The translations under genes were made by a program, and so were the position numbers. From assembly GCA_030692905.1 (NCBI GenBank), contig JAUYBT010000030.1:1-37529 (forward strand): 37,529 bases of DNA, in the 5' to 3' direction. Origin of the DNA: Bacteroidales bacterium. Its GTDB lineage: Bacteria; Bacteroidota; Bacteroidia; Bacteroidales; VadinHA17. The notes below the pieces were generated by a model. It was not told the DNA's origin. It did no database searches and was given only the letters and a program-made list of their open reading frames with translations. Positions 18,806 through 27,224 of this stretch are shown in pieces. Each line of letters begins with the position of its first letter. The first letter of the stretch is position 1.

Positions 18806-20008
18806 TCAGGCTGGCTGCAGTTCAATTTTTTTACCAACTACTGAGAGGTTTTCCAGTAACATCTCTTCTGTTGTGATCCCGGATACAACGCCAGACAGAT
18901 CTGTATTCTGCAATGCCCATAAATAAGCTTTGACTGGTAATTTCATATCCCCGGGTATGATCTGGTTTAGTTTCTGGATTCTCCATTCAGGGATCGGGAC
19001 TTGTTCAGGAGAATATGGTGTAAATACTGCCATTGCAACCTTCATTGCAATAATTCCGACATTATTCTCTTTGGCTCTTTTTATTACATGATCCAAAAAT
19101 CCGTAATTAACTATATTGTATGCCAGCATTACCACATCAAAGTGTTTCGCATCGATGGCTGTATTTAAAATCGGTGCCATGTCGCTATGAGTTGATAATC
19201 CGTGAAATCTCACCTTACCCTGTTTTTTGAGTTCGCTGAATGTTTCAGCAATAAATGGGTTTTTTGCCTCGTGCGGACTGTTCGTTGCATGAGGGCAATG
19301 GACAATGTCTAAATAATCGGTACCTAATCTCTTTAGTGATTCTTCAACTGTGCTTATGATTAGTTTCTTAAACTCCGGGCTGCCCTCTACTTTTTCACCA
19401 TATTCTGCCATCATGGCATCACTCAGAAATACTCCATCAAGCTGACGTGGATGACCGGGCCAATATGTAAGAAAATAGCCTGGCTTTTCGATACCTCTTT
19501 CTCTTCGCATATCCAGGGCTTTTTTTTGCAGGGCTTCCTTCTTCGTAGTCGATAATCCATCGAAGATCTCTTTATAGAGTCTGTTACGGAGTGACGGAAA
19601 GGCACTGATTTTAGTAGCAAGAAACACCTTCTCCCTTTTTGAAGAACTGCTAAGCACTTTACCCAGAGCCGTTTCAGATGCACCTCTCCCGTACTGGGGA
19701 GCGGTATCCAGGTAATTCACCCCTCTTTCAATTGCAATCTCAACAGGTCTGATGTTTTCCGGAGTGGTAAACTCACTTCCATAGACTATCTCTGAAACCA
19801 TAAACCCGGTTCTTCCCAACTGCCTATAGACTATCCCATCCTGTTTATTACGCCATTCAGGAGTTGTTGACTGCGGTATCTCATTCGAGATGTTCTTCAA
19901 ACCTGATGATTCAAAGCCGGAGATAAAAGGAACCGATAAGGCAGCCATTGAACCCACATGAATGAATTCCCTCCGGCCTATTTCTCTGTTTTTTTTCTTT
20001 TTTTCCAT
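18806..20008 (-). CDS. Aldo/keto reductase with twin-arginine leader
   Basis: An NAD(P)H-dependent oxidoreductase of 400 residues. The N-terminus has a twin-arginine motif (GRREFIHVGS, R12-R13) followed by a hydrophobic stretch, typical of Tat-exported proteins. The AKR tetrad is visible: D101 and Y106 in YLDTAPQYGRG, K133 in FLATKIS and probably H236 in YLDIVHCPHA. An unusual extra segment of about 60 residues (roughly 140-210) separates K133 from the helix SLKRLGTDYLD, where most AKRs have about 30 residues. It is divergent from the enolase-superfamily gene, which also has a Tat leader, so both may act on sugar intermediates outside the cytoplasm. Substrate unknown. Confidence 0.88.
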   Translation of the reverse strand: MEKKKKNREIGRREFIHVGSMAALSVPFISGFESSGLKNISNEIPQSTTPEWRNKQDGIVYRQLGRTGFMVSEIVYGSEFTTPENIRPVEIAIERGVNYLDTAPQYGRGASETALGKVLSSSSKREKVFLATKISAFPSLRNRLYKEIFDGLSTTKKEALQKKALDMRRERGIEKPGYFLTYWPGHPRQLDGVFLSDAMMAEYGEKVEGSPEFKKLIISTVEESLKRLGTDYLDIVHCPHATNSPHEAKNPFIAETFSELKKQGKVRFHGLSTHSDMAPILNTAIDAKHFDVVMLAYNIVNYGFLDHVIKRAKENNVGIIAMKVAMAVFTPYSPEQVPIPEWRIQKLNQIIPGDMKLPVKAYLWALQNTDLSGVVSGITTEEMLLENLSVVGKKIELQPA

Positions 20009-20180
20009 AATATTATTTTTTGATTTATATTACTAAAATGAAACATCAGGATATAAAAGATCACTTGTTCCGGAATCTGATAAAGTAAAATTCCTGATTT
20101 ATTAATATGTCTTTAAAATAGTAAATAAAAACCATTTTCATATTGATTCTTTGGATTTTTTCGTAAATTTTGGTAAAAAT

Positions 20181-20195
20181 ATCTACGTAATAGAT
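20181..20195. promoter_or_regulatory. Short inverted repeat in divergent promoter region
   Basis: ATCTA-CGTAA-TAGAT lies in the 242-base A+T-rich gap between the divergent aldo/keto reductase and enolase-superfamily genes. It could be an operator for both; five-base arms are short enough to occur by chance. Nothing else was recognised in this gap. Confidence 0.2.
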
Positions 20196-20250
20196 GATTA
20201 AGAAAATCTTACTCTTTTGTCTGAAGAATTAACCTTTATAATCCCGAACA

Positions 20251-21633
20251 ATGGACCGCAGATCATTTGTTAAAACCTCGGCAATAGGCTATTCCGGACT
20301 TGTATTAGGTGGACTTGCATTCAATCCGCTTCGTGCTTTGTCAAGACCTACTAACCTTAAAATCACGGATATCAGGGGGTGCACCGTAGCATCGAATTAT
20401 GATTATCCAATAATTAAAATTTATACAAATCAGGATATTTACGGACTTGGGGAGGTAAGAGATGCCGGATTTCTTGGCCAGGCGCTTATGATGAAACCAT
20501 ATCTTATCGGAAAGGACCCTCTGGATATAGAAAGTATACTTCATTCAATCCGGCCATTTACCGGACATGGAAGATTTGGAGGAGGATACAGTGCAATTGA
20601 TATTGCCTTAATGGATATTGCAGGAAAAGTTATGGGATGGCCATGTTACAAACTATTAGGGACAAAACTGAGAGATACAATTTCTGTATATGCCGATACA
20701 TTTGGCTCAGAAGATAAAGAGGCTTTCGCACGGTTCATGGAAATCAGGTTAAAACAGGGGTATAAGCATTATAAGATGGATCTCCGACCATGGTATCTGG
20801 AAGGTATTGAAGGAGCCCAGTCGGGAGGTTATCCCACTGAAAAAGGTCTGGAAGTATGGGGTAGTTATGTTGAAAGAATCAGAGATGTTATCGGTTACAA
20901 GGTGTCGCTGGGGGCTGACCATTTCGGGCCAATGAATATCCAGACAGGTATAAGGCTGGGTGAATTCATGTCACAATCGAAATACTGCCTTGCATATATA
21001 GAAGATGTTTACCACTTCTCTCAAACCAATTCAGTAAATGTCAATAAAGCAATCAGTGCAGGATCTCCTGTTCCTACACTGGGATTTGAAGATATTTTTG
21101 GCTTCGAGGGATACAGACCTTTTATTGAAGAAAACGCTATTGACATTATTCATGCCGATATGCTAACTTCAGGCGGCATGCTTGAAACAAAAAAGATAGC
21201 AGATTACGGTCATATATTTGGTATCAGAACTATGATGCATTGTGCCGGCTCGCCAATAGCTTCAATTGCAATGGTTCATTGTGCTGCAACTATTCAGGAT
21301 TTTATATGCCTTGAGAATCATGCGCTTGAAATACCATGGTGGTCGGATCTGATTACAGGGTTTGAAAAACCCATAATCCGGGATGGACTCATAAAAGTTC
21401 CTGAAAAACCGGGTTTGGGGATCGAACTAAATGATGAAGTAATGAAAAAATATTTAAGAGAACCGGGATATTTATACAAATCTGGCTATTTTGAACCTAC
21501 CCCTGAATTTGATAAGCCATTTCTCTGGCAGGAAGCAATCGATAAGAAAATCATTGGCCGATGGGCAAATATGGGCCCATGGTGGCATATAAACGATAAA
21601 GGCGAATACGGCTATACGATGGATCGCAGATAA
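20251..21633 (+). CDS. Mandelate racemase/muconate lactonizing enzyme family protein
   Basis: An enolase-superfamily enzyme of 460 residues, probably an acid-sugar dehydratase or racemase. A leader with RR at residues 3-4 (MDRRSFVKTS) and a hydrophobic stretch suggests Tat export. The three metal ligands are seen as D223 (SLGADHFG), E251 (AYIEDVYHF) and E280 (TLGFEDIFG). K175 (HYKMDLRP) and H330 (MMHCAGSP) are candidate acid/base residues. The last 80 residues form a substantial tail rich in aromatic residues. The downstream cupin gene begins 35 bases after the stop, indicating one transcript. Specific substrate (galactonate, mannonate, rhamnonate or another) is not decided by visible residues. 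Confidence 0.88.
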   Translation: MDRRSFVKTSAIGYSGLVLGGLAFNPLRALSRPTNLKITDIRGCTVASNYDYPIIKIYTNQDIYGLGEVRDAGFLGQALMMKPYLIGKDPLDIESILHSIRPFTGHGRFGGGYSAIDIALMDIAGKVMGWPCYKLLGTKLRDTISVYADTFGSEDKEAFARFMEIRLKQGYKHYKMDLRPWYLEGIEGAQSGGYPTEKGLEVWGSYVERIRDVIGYKVSLGADHFGPMNIQTGIRLGEFMSQSKYCLAYIEDVYHFSQTNSVNVNKAISAGSPVPTLGFEDIFGFEGYRPFIEENAIDIIHADMLTSGGMLETKKIADYGHIFGIRTMMHCAGSPIASIAMVHCAATIQDFICLENHALEIPWWSDLITGFEKPIIRDGLIKVPEKPGLGIELNDEVMKKYLREPGYLYKSGYFEPTPEFDKPFLWQEAIDKKIIGRWANMGPWWHINDKGEYGYTMDRR

Positions 21634-21668
21634 GAAATAAATGGTAATATAAAGAAAATCAAAATAAT

Positions 21669-22538
21669 ATGAGATATTTAATTCTGCCACTCTTCTTTTC
21701 GGCATGTTTTTCATTTATTATTGAGGGACAGACTCCGGAATTCCTAAAACGGACTTTATCTGATGTCTTAGTTAAAAAGGCAGACATTTCTGGTGAGTCA
21801 GCGTACTATAAACCAATTTTTGGAGATGGAGATAGTAATGCCGAGACTGTTAAATGTATCGCCAGGTATGGTTTCCTTTCCATTGACTCAGGAGGATCAA
21901 GCAGTATTGTAAGATATGAAAAAGAGGAACAGGTTATATTCATTCTTGAAGGTACAGGAAATCTTCATTACGCAAAAGAGACTGTTCCGGTCACGAAAAG
22001 TGATTTTGTATATATTCCTGTCGGTGTGGAATATGGATTATCAAATCCCCGGGAAAAAACTTTGAAAGTAATTGTGATGGGATATAAAATTCCTGATGGA
22101 ACAAAAATGAATCAAACCCAAAAGCTGATGATTGCAAATGCTGATGAAGTACCTTTACAGGTTCTTGGTCAACATGGACCAACAACACAGTTTCAATTGC
22201 TTATGGGTACAACAGAAAGCAAAAGAGACAGACTTGCCGCTGCCTGTCAGGTTAACAGCCTGTTCATCATGGATTTTGCTGCAGGCGGAACCAATATTCC
22301 TCACATTCATGAAAGGGAAGAAGAGGTATATTTTGTTCTCAGAGGAAATGGTGAAATGGTGGCAGGGCAGACTTCTGACGGAAAAGAGATACGCTTTCCA
22401 GCCAAGGAAGGTGATGTTTTCTATTTTTCACCATGCACTCTGATAGGATTTTATAGTGCCACCAGGGAAGGGGAGGAGCATGCAAGAATACTTGCTGTAA
22501 GATCAAAATTCATTGTTCCTGACTCTGGAGGTAAATAG
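21669..22538 (+). CDS. Secreted bicupin protein
   Basis: A 289-residue protein with a signal peptide (about residues 1-20, ending near FSFIIEG) and two cupin barrels. The second barrel (about 195-285) has the metal-binding pattern P-H-I-H-E-R-E-E-E, with H212, H214 and E218 or E219 as ligands. The first barrel (about 65-140) keeps the fold pattern (EEQVIFILEGTGNLHY, FVYIPVGVEYGL) but lacks the paired His, so it is probably structural. Family knowledge: such proteins include sugar isomerases, dioxygenases and ureidoglycine aminohydrolase-like enzymes. It lies 35 bases after the enolase-superfamily gene, so a role in the same sugar pathway is likely but unproven. Confidence 0.8.
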   Translation: MRYLILPLFFSACFSFIIEGQTPEFLKRTLSDVLVKKADISGESAYYKPIFGDGDSNAETVKCIARYGFLSIDSGGSSSIVRYEKEEQVIFILEGTGNLHYAKETVPVTKSDFVYIPVGVEYGLSNPREKTLKVIVMGYKIPDGTKMNQTQKLMIANADEVPLQVLGQHGPTTQFQLLMGTTESKRDRLAAACQVNSLFIMDFAAGGTNIPHIHEREEEVYFVLRGNGEMVAGQTSDGKEIRFPAKEGDVFYFSPCTLIGFYSATREGEEHARILAVRSKFIVPDSGGK

Positions 22539-22587
22539 TCCACAAATTGAAAATTCAACAGCGGAGTAAACTTCTGAACCCCTGGTG

Positions 22588-25254
22588 TTAAATACTCTGT
22601 TTTTTTGCTTTTATTCTAAGTATTGTAAATGAATAAGGTTTGAACTCCATTTTAAATGAGTTGCTGAATTCTGCACATTCCGATACATGGGGAGATACTT
22701 TTGTCGGTTCGGCAAAGCTATTTTCATCCTGATTAGAAGCAGAAGATATCGTAATTACCTGACCGACAGGATTAACCTCAGCAGCATTGTTAAGATTAAT
22801 AGTTGTATTGAAAGGAGTTCCCTCACCATTCACAACTTTAACTATTATTTCATTATTGGTGCGATCGTAACCTGCAATTGCATACTGCTTCTGGAGTCTT
22901 TTATATTCAATTTCACCCTGGGTTACATCATCGATGGAACAGCTGATCATTTTACCATTTATAGTCAGTTTGATATTATGCCATCCATCTATACCGAACT
23001 CAAACGGTTTGCCGATAGTTCCGACTCTGACATTGCTTCCATTGGCAACTTTATCAACTGTAACAATATAGGTTCTTGGCTGATTCTGATCTTGCTGGCC
23101 TCCGAAACCGCCACCTCTCTGCATCCTGCTGCTTCCTACTGATAAGAGGAAGTAATTTCTGTCATCGGAAACTCCGAACCTGATGCTGAATCCATTGAAT
23201 ACACTGTCTCTTTTAATGTTTGCCGAGATCGTGCAATCTTCAAAAATAAGATCTTCAAGCAGCATGGCATTTGTCCTTCTGCCCCGGTTTTGTCCACCTC
23301 CCTGACCGGGCTGGCCCTGAGGATTCTGTTGGCCAATTTTTGTTGAATATGCATTTTCTATTACTTCCCAGTTTCCCGAAAGAATTTTCCATTTTGCCGT
23401 ATCTGCAGGAAAATCTGAAGTATAGAGAACTTTTGAACCCTTGCTGACGGTAAAGTCCTTGAACTTAACTGTTGAATTGACTGCAAATGCTGCAGCTTCG
23501 AAACCGACATTCCCTGAAATATTCTCTGCCGGAGGAACCCAGTCGAGTGTTGAAACTAGATTTAAATCTGGTCTGTTCTCGTTGTACATCTTCTGGACAT
23601 AATAAGAAGAACGTCCGAATACCGAATCATTTTTGAATCTTATAAGGTTGGTTGGCCAGTTCCTGTAATTAACATTCTCAAGAAGCGGAGCATACGAAGC
23701 GATCTTGATAAGGTCTGAGTTGTGCTCAATACCGGTCATAAAGGAAGCTTCGCTCAGGGCAGCATCCATGTTACCCGTTCCCACATTCCTGTTACAGGCA
23801 TATTCGCCTATATAAACTTCATAATTGCCTCTTGGAACAGTGTCATACATACGAACATTACTATAGAAAAATTCAGGACTGTTGTAATAATGAGGGTCGA
23901 TCATCTCAATTTTGTCAGCATCATAATAGGAGGGAAGTTGATTCCTTAACCCATTAGTGTTGATATAGGTCAGGTGCGGATATTTTTCCTTTAATGCTTT
24001 GTAAATCATATTGTAACGCTCACCGTAAATCGGGCCCGAGTTTTCATTTCCGATCTCAACATATTTCAGGGGGAAAGGAGCCGGATGTCCGTTTTTAGCA
24101 CGCTCGGCACCCCACTTTGTGCTTTTATCGCCAATTGCATATTCCACTGCATCGAGAGCATCCTGAACAATTGTTTTCATATCTTTCATTTCGTAATAGT
24201 CACCATTACGGACAGAGCATGAAACACCGGCATTGGCCACAAACATCCCCACAGCGCCGATATCTTCACAGAATTGAAGAAATTCATGATAGCCGAAATT
24301 ATAGGTATTATGATAGCCCCACAGGTCAAACTGCCCCTGACGGGTTATACGGTCACCAATCGATTCCTTCCAGTTAACCCTGTTCTCCATTGTGAATCCT
24401 TCAACAATACAACCGCCCGGCCACCTGATAAATGAGGGTTTCAGGTCCGCCAGTATCTGGGCAATATCTTTCCGCAGGCCATTTTTTCTACCCATAAATG
24501 TGTTCTGTGGAAGGAGAGAAACAAAGTCAACCCACAGCTCACCTGTGGAATTAAACTGCATTACAAGTTTTGCTTTGTTATCAGTAATAATTGAAGTAAT
24601 AGTATATGCATAACTAGTCCAGGTACCTGAATTATTTACTTTATACTCACTTGAAGAAATAACGTTACCATTTGAACTGATCAGTAAGACATTAACTTTC
24701 CCTTTATAGGATTTGTCAGCCTTCAGGAAGAACAGGAGGTCATATTTTTCACCATTCAGAACGGAAATTCCTTTAAATCCTTCATTAATGAGATTAACTC
24801 CACCGTCATTTTTGCTGATGTCGATCTGCAGAGAATGAGGTGTAGCTTTGTTCAAGGGATTATCGGTAGTGATTTTCATTTCTGCTTTTGATGCTCCTTT
24901 TGATTCCAGTATCCATCCTTCTGATTTCTCATCCGCATTAAATTTGAATCTGAAATTGCTTATTCGCCCCGAGCCATAATTTGGAAGGGAAGGGGCAATA
25001 ATAAATCCATCGGCAAATGTTGTTGAAGAGGGAATATTTTTCTCTTCAAAGCCCATGTTATAGATCATTTCCGGGTAGAGTCCGCCATCACCGGCACGAC
25101 TGATCTCTTCATAAAAGATACCCCAGAGTCCTTTGGAAATTTCGGCACCTTCTTTTGCCACATCAACAGATATGACTGAAGGTTTTTGTTTTGAGCAACC
25201 GGGGAACAGGCATGCTGCCAACAAAAATATGATTAAATAATTGAACCTTTTCAT
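22588..25254 (-). CDS. GH51 alpha-L-arabinofuranosidase lipoprotein
   Basis: An exo-acting arabinosidase of 888 residues with a lipoprotein signal (MKRFNYLIIFLLAACLFPGC, Cys20). A carbohydrate-binding-like beta-sandwich (about 95-250) precedes the TIM barrel. The GH51 catalytic residues are visible: acid/base E404 in VEIGNENSGPIYGERY and nucleophile E484 in VYIGEYACNRN. The C-terminal beta-sandwich is interrupted by an added concanavalin/LamG-like domain (about 615-790) with a Gly/Gln-rich linker (QNPQGQPGQGGGQNRGRR). It should release arabinose from arabinan or arabinoxylan side chains at the cell surface. It converges on the bicupin gene with 49 bases between. No SusC/SusD pair is near. Confidence 0.92.
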   Translation of the reverse strand: MKRFNYLIIFLLAACLFPGCSKQKPSVISVDVAKEGAEISKGLWGIFYEEISRAGDGGLYPEMIYNMGFEEKNIPSSTTFADGFIIAPSLPNYGSGRISNFRFKFNADEKSEGWILESKGASKAEMKITTDNPLNKATPHSLQIDISKNDGGVNLINEGFKGISVLNGEKYDLLFFLKADKSYKGKVNVLLISSNGNVISSSEYKVNNSGTWTSYAYTITSIITDNKAKLVMQFNSTGELWVDFVSLLPQNTFMGRKNGLRKDIAQILADLKPSFIRWPGGCIVEGFTMENRVNWKESIGDRITRQGQFDLWGYHNTYNFGYHEFLQFCEDIGAVGMFVANAGVSCSVRNGDYYEMKDMKTIVQDALDAVEYAIGDKSTKWGAERAKNGHPAPFPLKYVEIGNENSGPIYGERYNMIYKALKEKYPHLTYINTNGLRNQLPSYYDADKIEMIDPHYYNSPEFFYSNVRMYDTVPRGNYEVYIGEYACNRNVGTGNMDAALSEASFMTGIEHNSDLIKIASYAPLLENVNYRNWPTNLIRFKNDSVFGRSSYYVQKMYNENRPDLNLVSTLDWVPPAENISGNVGFEAAAFAVNSTVKFKDFTVSKGSKVLYTSDFPADTAKWKILSGNWEVIENAYSTKIGQQNPQGQPGQGGGQNRGRRTNAMLLEDLIFEDCTISANIKRDSVFNGFSIRFGVSDDRNYFLLSVGSSRMQRGGGFGGQQDQNQPRTYIVTVDKVANGSNVRVGTIGKPFEFGIDGWHNIKLTINGKMISCSIDDVTQGEIEYKRLQKQYAIAGYDRTNNEIIVKVVNGEGTPFNTTINLNNAAEVNPVGQVITISSASNQDENSFAEPTKVSPHVSECAEFSNSFKMEFKPYSFTILRIKAKKQSI

Positions 25255-25312
25255 AGATGATAAAAGTATAAAATGTTAATAATAGTTTCGTAGGTCTTGA
25301 TTATGCAGGATT

Positions 25313-25440
25313 TTAAAATGTAATTCTATTTTTTGCCTTCTTAAGATCCATAATGAATATGCCGTAACCAATACCGGCAAGATCGGTTGATTTCACCAGC
25401 TTGAAGTTGTTATGAAAGGTAAGAAAAATAAATGTATTTT
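25313..25440 (-). pseudogene. C-terminal coding remnant, unrecognised
   Basis: On the minus strand a frame ends with a protein-like stretch (NNFKLVKSTDLAGIGYGIFI, then MDLKKAKNRITF and a TAA at 25313-25315). The 16 codons before it (about 25440-25490) are A+T-rich low-complexity sequence, reached by a TAG further up, and there is no proper start codon. Codon use in the last 30 codons looks like real coding sequence. I do not recognise the family. It may be what remains of a gene cut away when the neighbouring block arrived; chance is the alternative. Confidence 0.35.
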
Positions 25441-25524
25441 TTACACGTAAAAAGTTAAAAAATAATAAAATTAAGTTATTGGACTGTAAATCAATTACCT
25501 AAGTTTTTCAACACTGGGAGAAAT

Positions 25525-25614
25525 GGGGATTACATGCGGTGATCCCTTGTGGGGGTTCCTTGCAAAGCCAAATTACTCCCTTATTCGTTTCACTCGTATT
25601 GTCTTTTTCTTTTC
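25525..25614. repeat. 90-bp direct repeat, left copy
   Basis: Aligns without gaps to 30476-30565 with 83 of 90 positions identical (71 of the first 75), same orientation. Its start forms a hairpin (GGGATTAC 25526-25533 with GTGATCCC 25539-25546). Confidence 0.92.
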
Positions 25615-25645
25615 TGTAAAATAATTAATCCCGACTTGGCAGGAT

Positions 25646-27052
25646 TCATTTAAGCTTTGCAGAATCAGGAGGATCAATAACCGTTTCATTTGCTTCAGGT
25701 TCATCATTGGTTTCAATCCGTACAAACTGAAGAGGTTTACGAAACCATGATGTCCGGTATGCACCATAAAGGACACCGGCTGTAAGCCAGCACATTCCTG
25801 CGATCTTGGCTTTGTATCCAAGGCTGAGCCATAGATATAAACAGATAGTAAATCCTAAGATCGGTACAATAAGATTGCTGAAGGTTTTGTGTTCGTTGCG
25901 TAAAAAATAGCGCACAAAAGCAGAGGCATTAACCCCCATGAATGCAATTAAGGCCCCAAAATTTAGTAATTGAGCACCTAACGGGTAGGTAAGCAGGAAT
26001 ACGCCGAAAAGGACTATTACGCCGACCAGGATTATATTGTTAGAAGGTATGCGCGTGCGTGGATTAATTTTAGCAAAGAACTTACCGGGGATAGCATTGT
26101 CTCGTCCCATTCCATATAGAAGACGGCCGGCTCCGAGATGGGCACCTGAACCTGAACCTATTGTCGCTACCAGTAGTGCAAGGTTGACAGCATGGAAGAG
26201 CCATTGGCCACCTGCCTTTCCTGCTACATAACAGAATGCCGTGTCCTGGTCCGGAAAGGTTGTTCCCGGCCATACAAGCTGAGCGGTATAAACCTGTATT
26301 GAAGCAAGCACACCTGTAATAAGGCAAACCAGGACTGTAGCCAACAGGATGTTGCGTCGTGGATTATGAACCTCTTCAGACAATGTTGAAATTCCGTCGA
26401 AACCAATGTAGGTAAGGACTGCCAGCGATGCACCTGCAGATACTGCGGAAAACGAAAAAGTCTTGGGATCATAAAATGGTCTTGTCCATTCAGCTGCATT
26501 GACGGGAGGATGTAAAAAAAGATAACGGGCCGCCGCTCCCAGGAAAAGAATAATAACCACACCCAATCCGGTAGCTATGATAGAGTTAGTACGTGAACTG
26601 GCTTCAATTCCACGCAAGTTCATTGCCGTAAATAAACATGTAAAAGCAATTGCGTAAACTGCGAAGGGTATTTCGGGAATTAAATTCATGGAAGCCTTAC
26701 TGATCCATATCACGCTGATTATAGGATTCATTACATAGTCGAAAATCATACCCCAGCCTACAAAGTAACCAAGTGCGGGATGAATTTCCCTGCTGACATA
26801 TGTATATGCCGAACCGGCACTGGGATAAGCATTAGCCATACGCCCGTAACTGATAGCAGTGAACAGCATCGCCACCATACCTATCAGAATCGTGGTAACC
26901 ACATGACCATGAGCTAAACCTGCAGCAGCGCCGAACAATGGCATTGGCGCCGTAGGCTGAATAAGAATAATCCCGTACAGTACCAGTGACGAAAGTCCAA
27001 GAACACGTTTTAAGCCCGGTCCTGAAACGGATGATGTTTGGGTGCCACTCAT
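25646..27052 (-). CDS. APC superfamily amino-acid permease
   Basis: A 468-residue inner-membrane transporter with about 12 helices. APC features are clear: the helix 1 motif GIILIQPTAPMPLFGAAAG, SYGRMANAYPSAGSAYTYVS in the helix 2-3 region, GFDGISTLSEEVHNPRRN in the cytoplasmic loop, and AGRLLYGMGRDNAIPGKFF. The family moves amino acids or polyamines with cations; the closest-looking groups are PuuP/YkfD-type. The gene lies inside the direct-repeat-bracketed block and looks richer in G+C than its neighbours (57% in 26101-26160, counted by eye). Divergent from the exo-glucosaminidase-like gene, from which 172 bases separate it. Substrate not decided. Confidence 0.9.
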   Translation of the reverse strand: MSGTQTSSVSGPGLKRVLGLSSLVLYGIILIQPTAPMPLFGAAAGLAHGHVVTTILIGMVAMLFTAISYGRMANAYPSAGSAYTYVSREIHPALGYFVGWGMIFDYVMNPIISVIWISKASMNLIPEIPFAVYAIAFTCLFTAMNLRGIEASSRTNSIIATGLGVVIILFLGAAARYLFLHPPVNAAEWTRPFYDPKTFSFSAVSAGASLAVLTYIGFDGISTLSEEVHNPRRNILLATVLVCLITGVLASIQVYTAQLVWPGTTFPDQDTAFCYVAGKAGGQWLFHAVNLALLVATIGSGSGAHLGAGRLLYGMGRDNAIPGKFFAKINPRTRIPSNNIILVGVIVLFGVFLLTYPLGAQLLNFGALIAFMGVNASAFVRYFLRNEHKTFSNLIVPILGFTICLYLWLSLGYKAKIAGMCWLTAGVLYGAYRTSWFRKPLQFVRIETNDEPEANETVIDPPDSAKLK

Positions 27053-27120
27053 ATTTCTTTTTTTTAGAAATTCATAGTGTTAATAAAGATAATAACTATA
27101 TATCTAATTTGAAATATTTG

Positions 27121-27139
27121 AATCGGAATTAATCCGATT
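27121..27139. promoter_or_regulatory. Inverted repeat in divergent promoter region
   Basis: AATCGG (27121-27126) and CCGATT (27134-27139) enclose AATTAAT. It lies between the divergent permease and GH2 genes, where a shared operator would be expected. No regulator gene is inside the block. Confidence 0.3.
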
Positions 27140-27224
27140 TAAATGTAAAAGCTTCCTGTCAATTTATTTTACTAACTTTAATACTTAAAAATGAATTTAT
27201 ACATCTATCATTAAAACCCGCGAT

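Larger units (their letters stand above)
25255..25645. other. 391-base intergenic region with coding remnant and direct repeat
   Basis: Between the GH51 and permease genes, both on the minus strand. It holds a minus-strand coding remnant (25313-25440), an A+T-rich filler and the left 90-bp direct repeat (25525-25614). No intact gene was found. Confidence 0.7.

Noticed and set aside
25573-25821. Minus-strand 82-codon frame at the end of the permease gene
   Set aside because: It overlaps the permease C-terminus in another frame and ends in the direct repeat.
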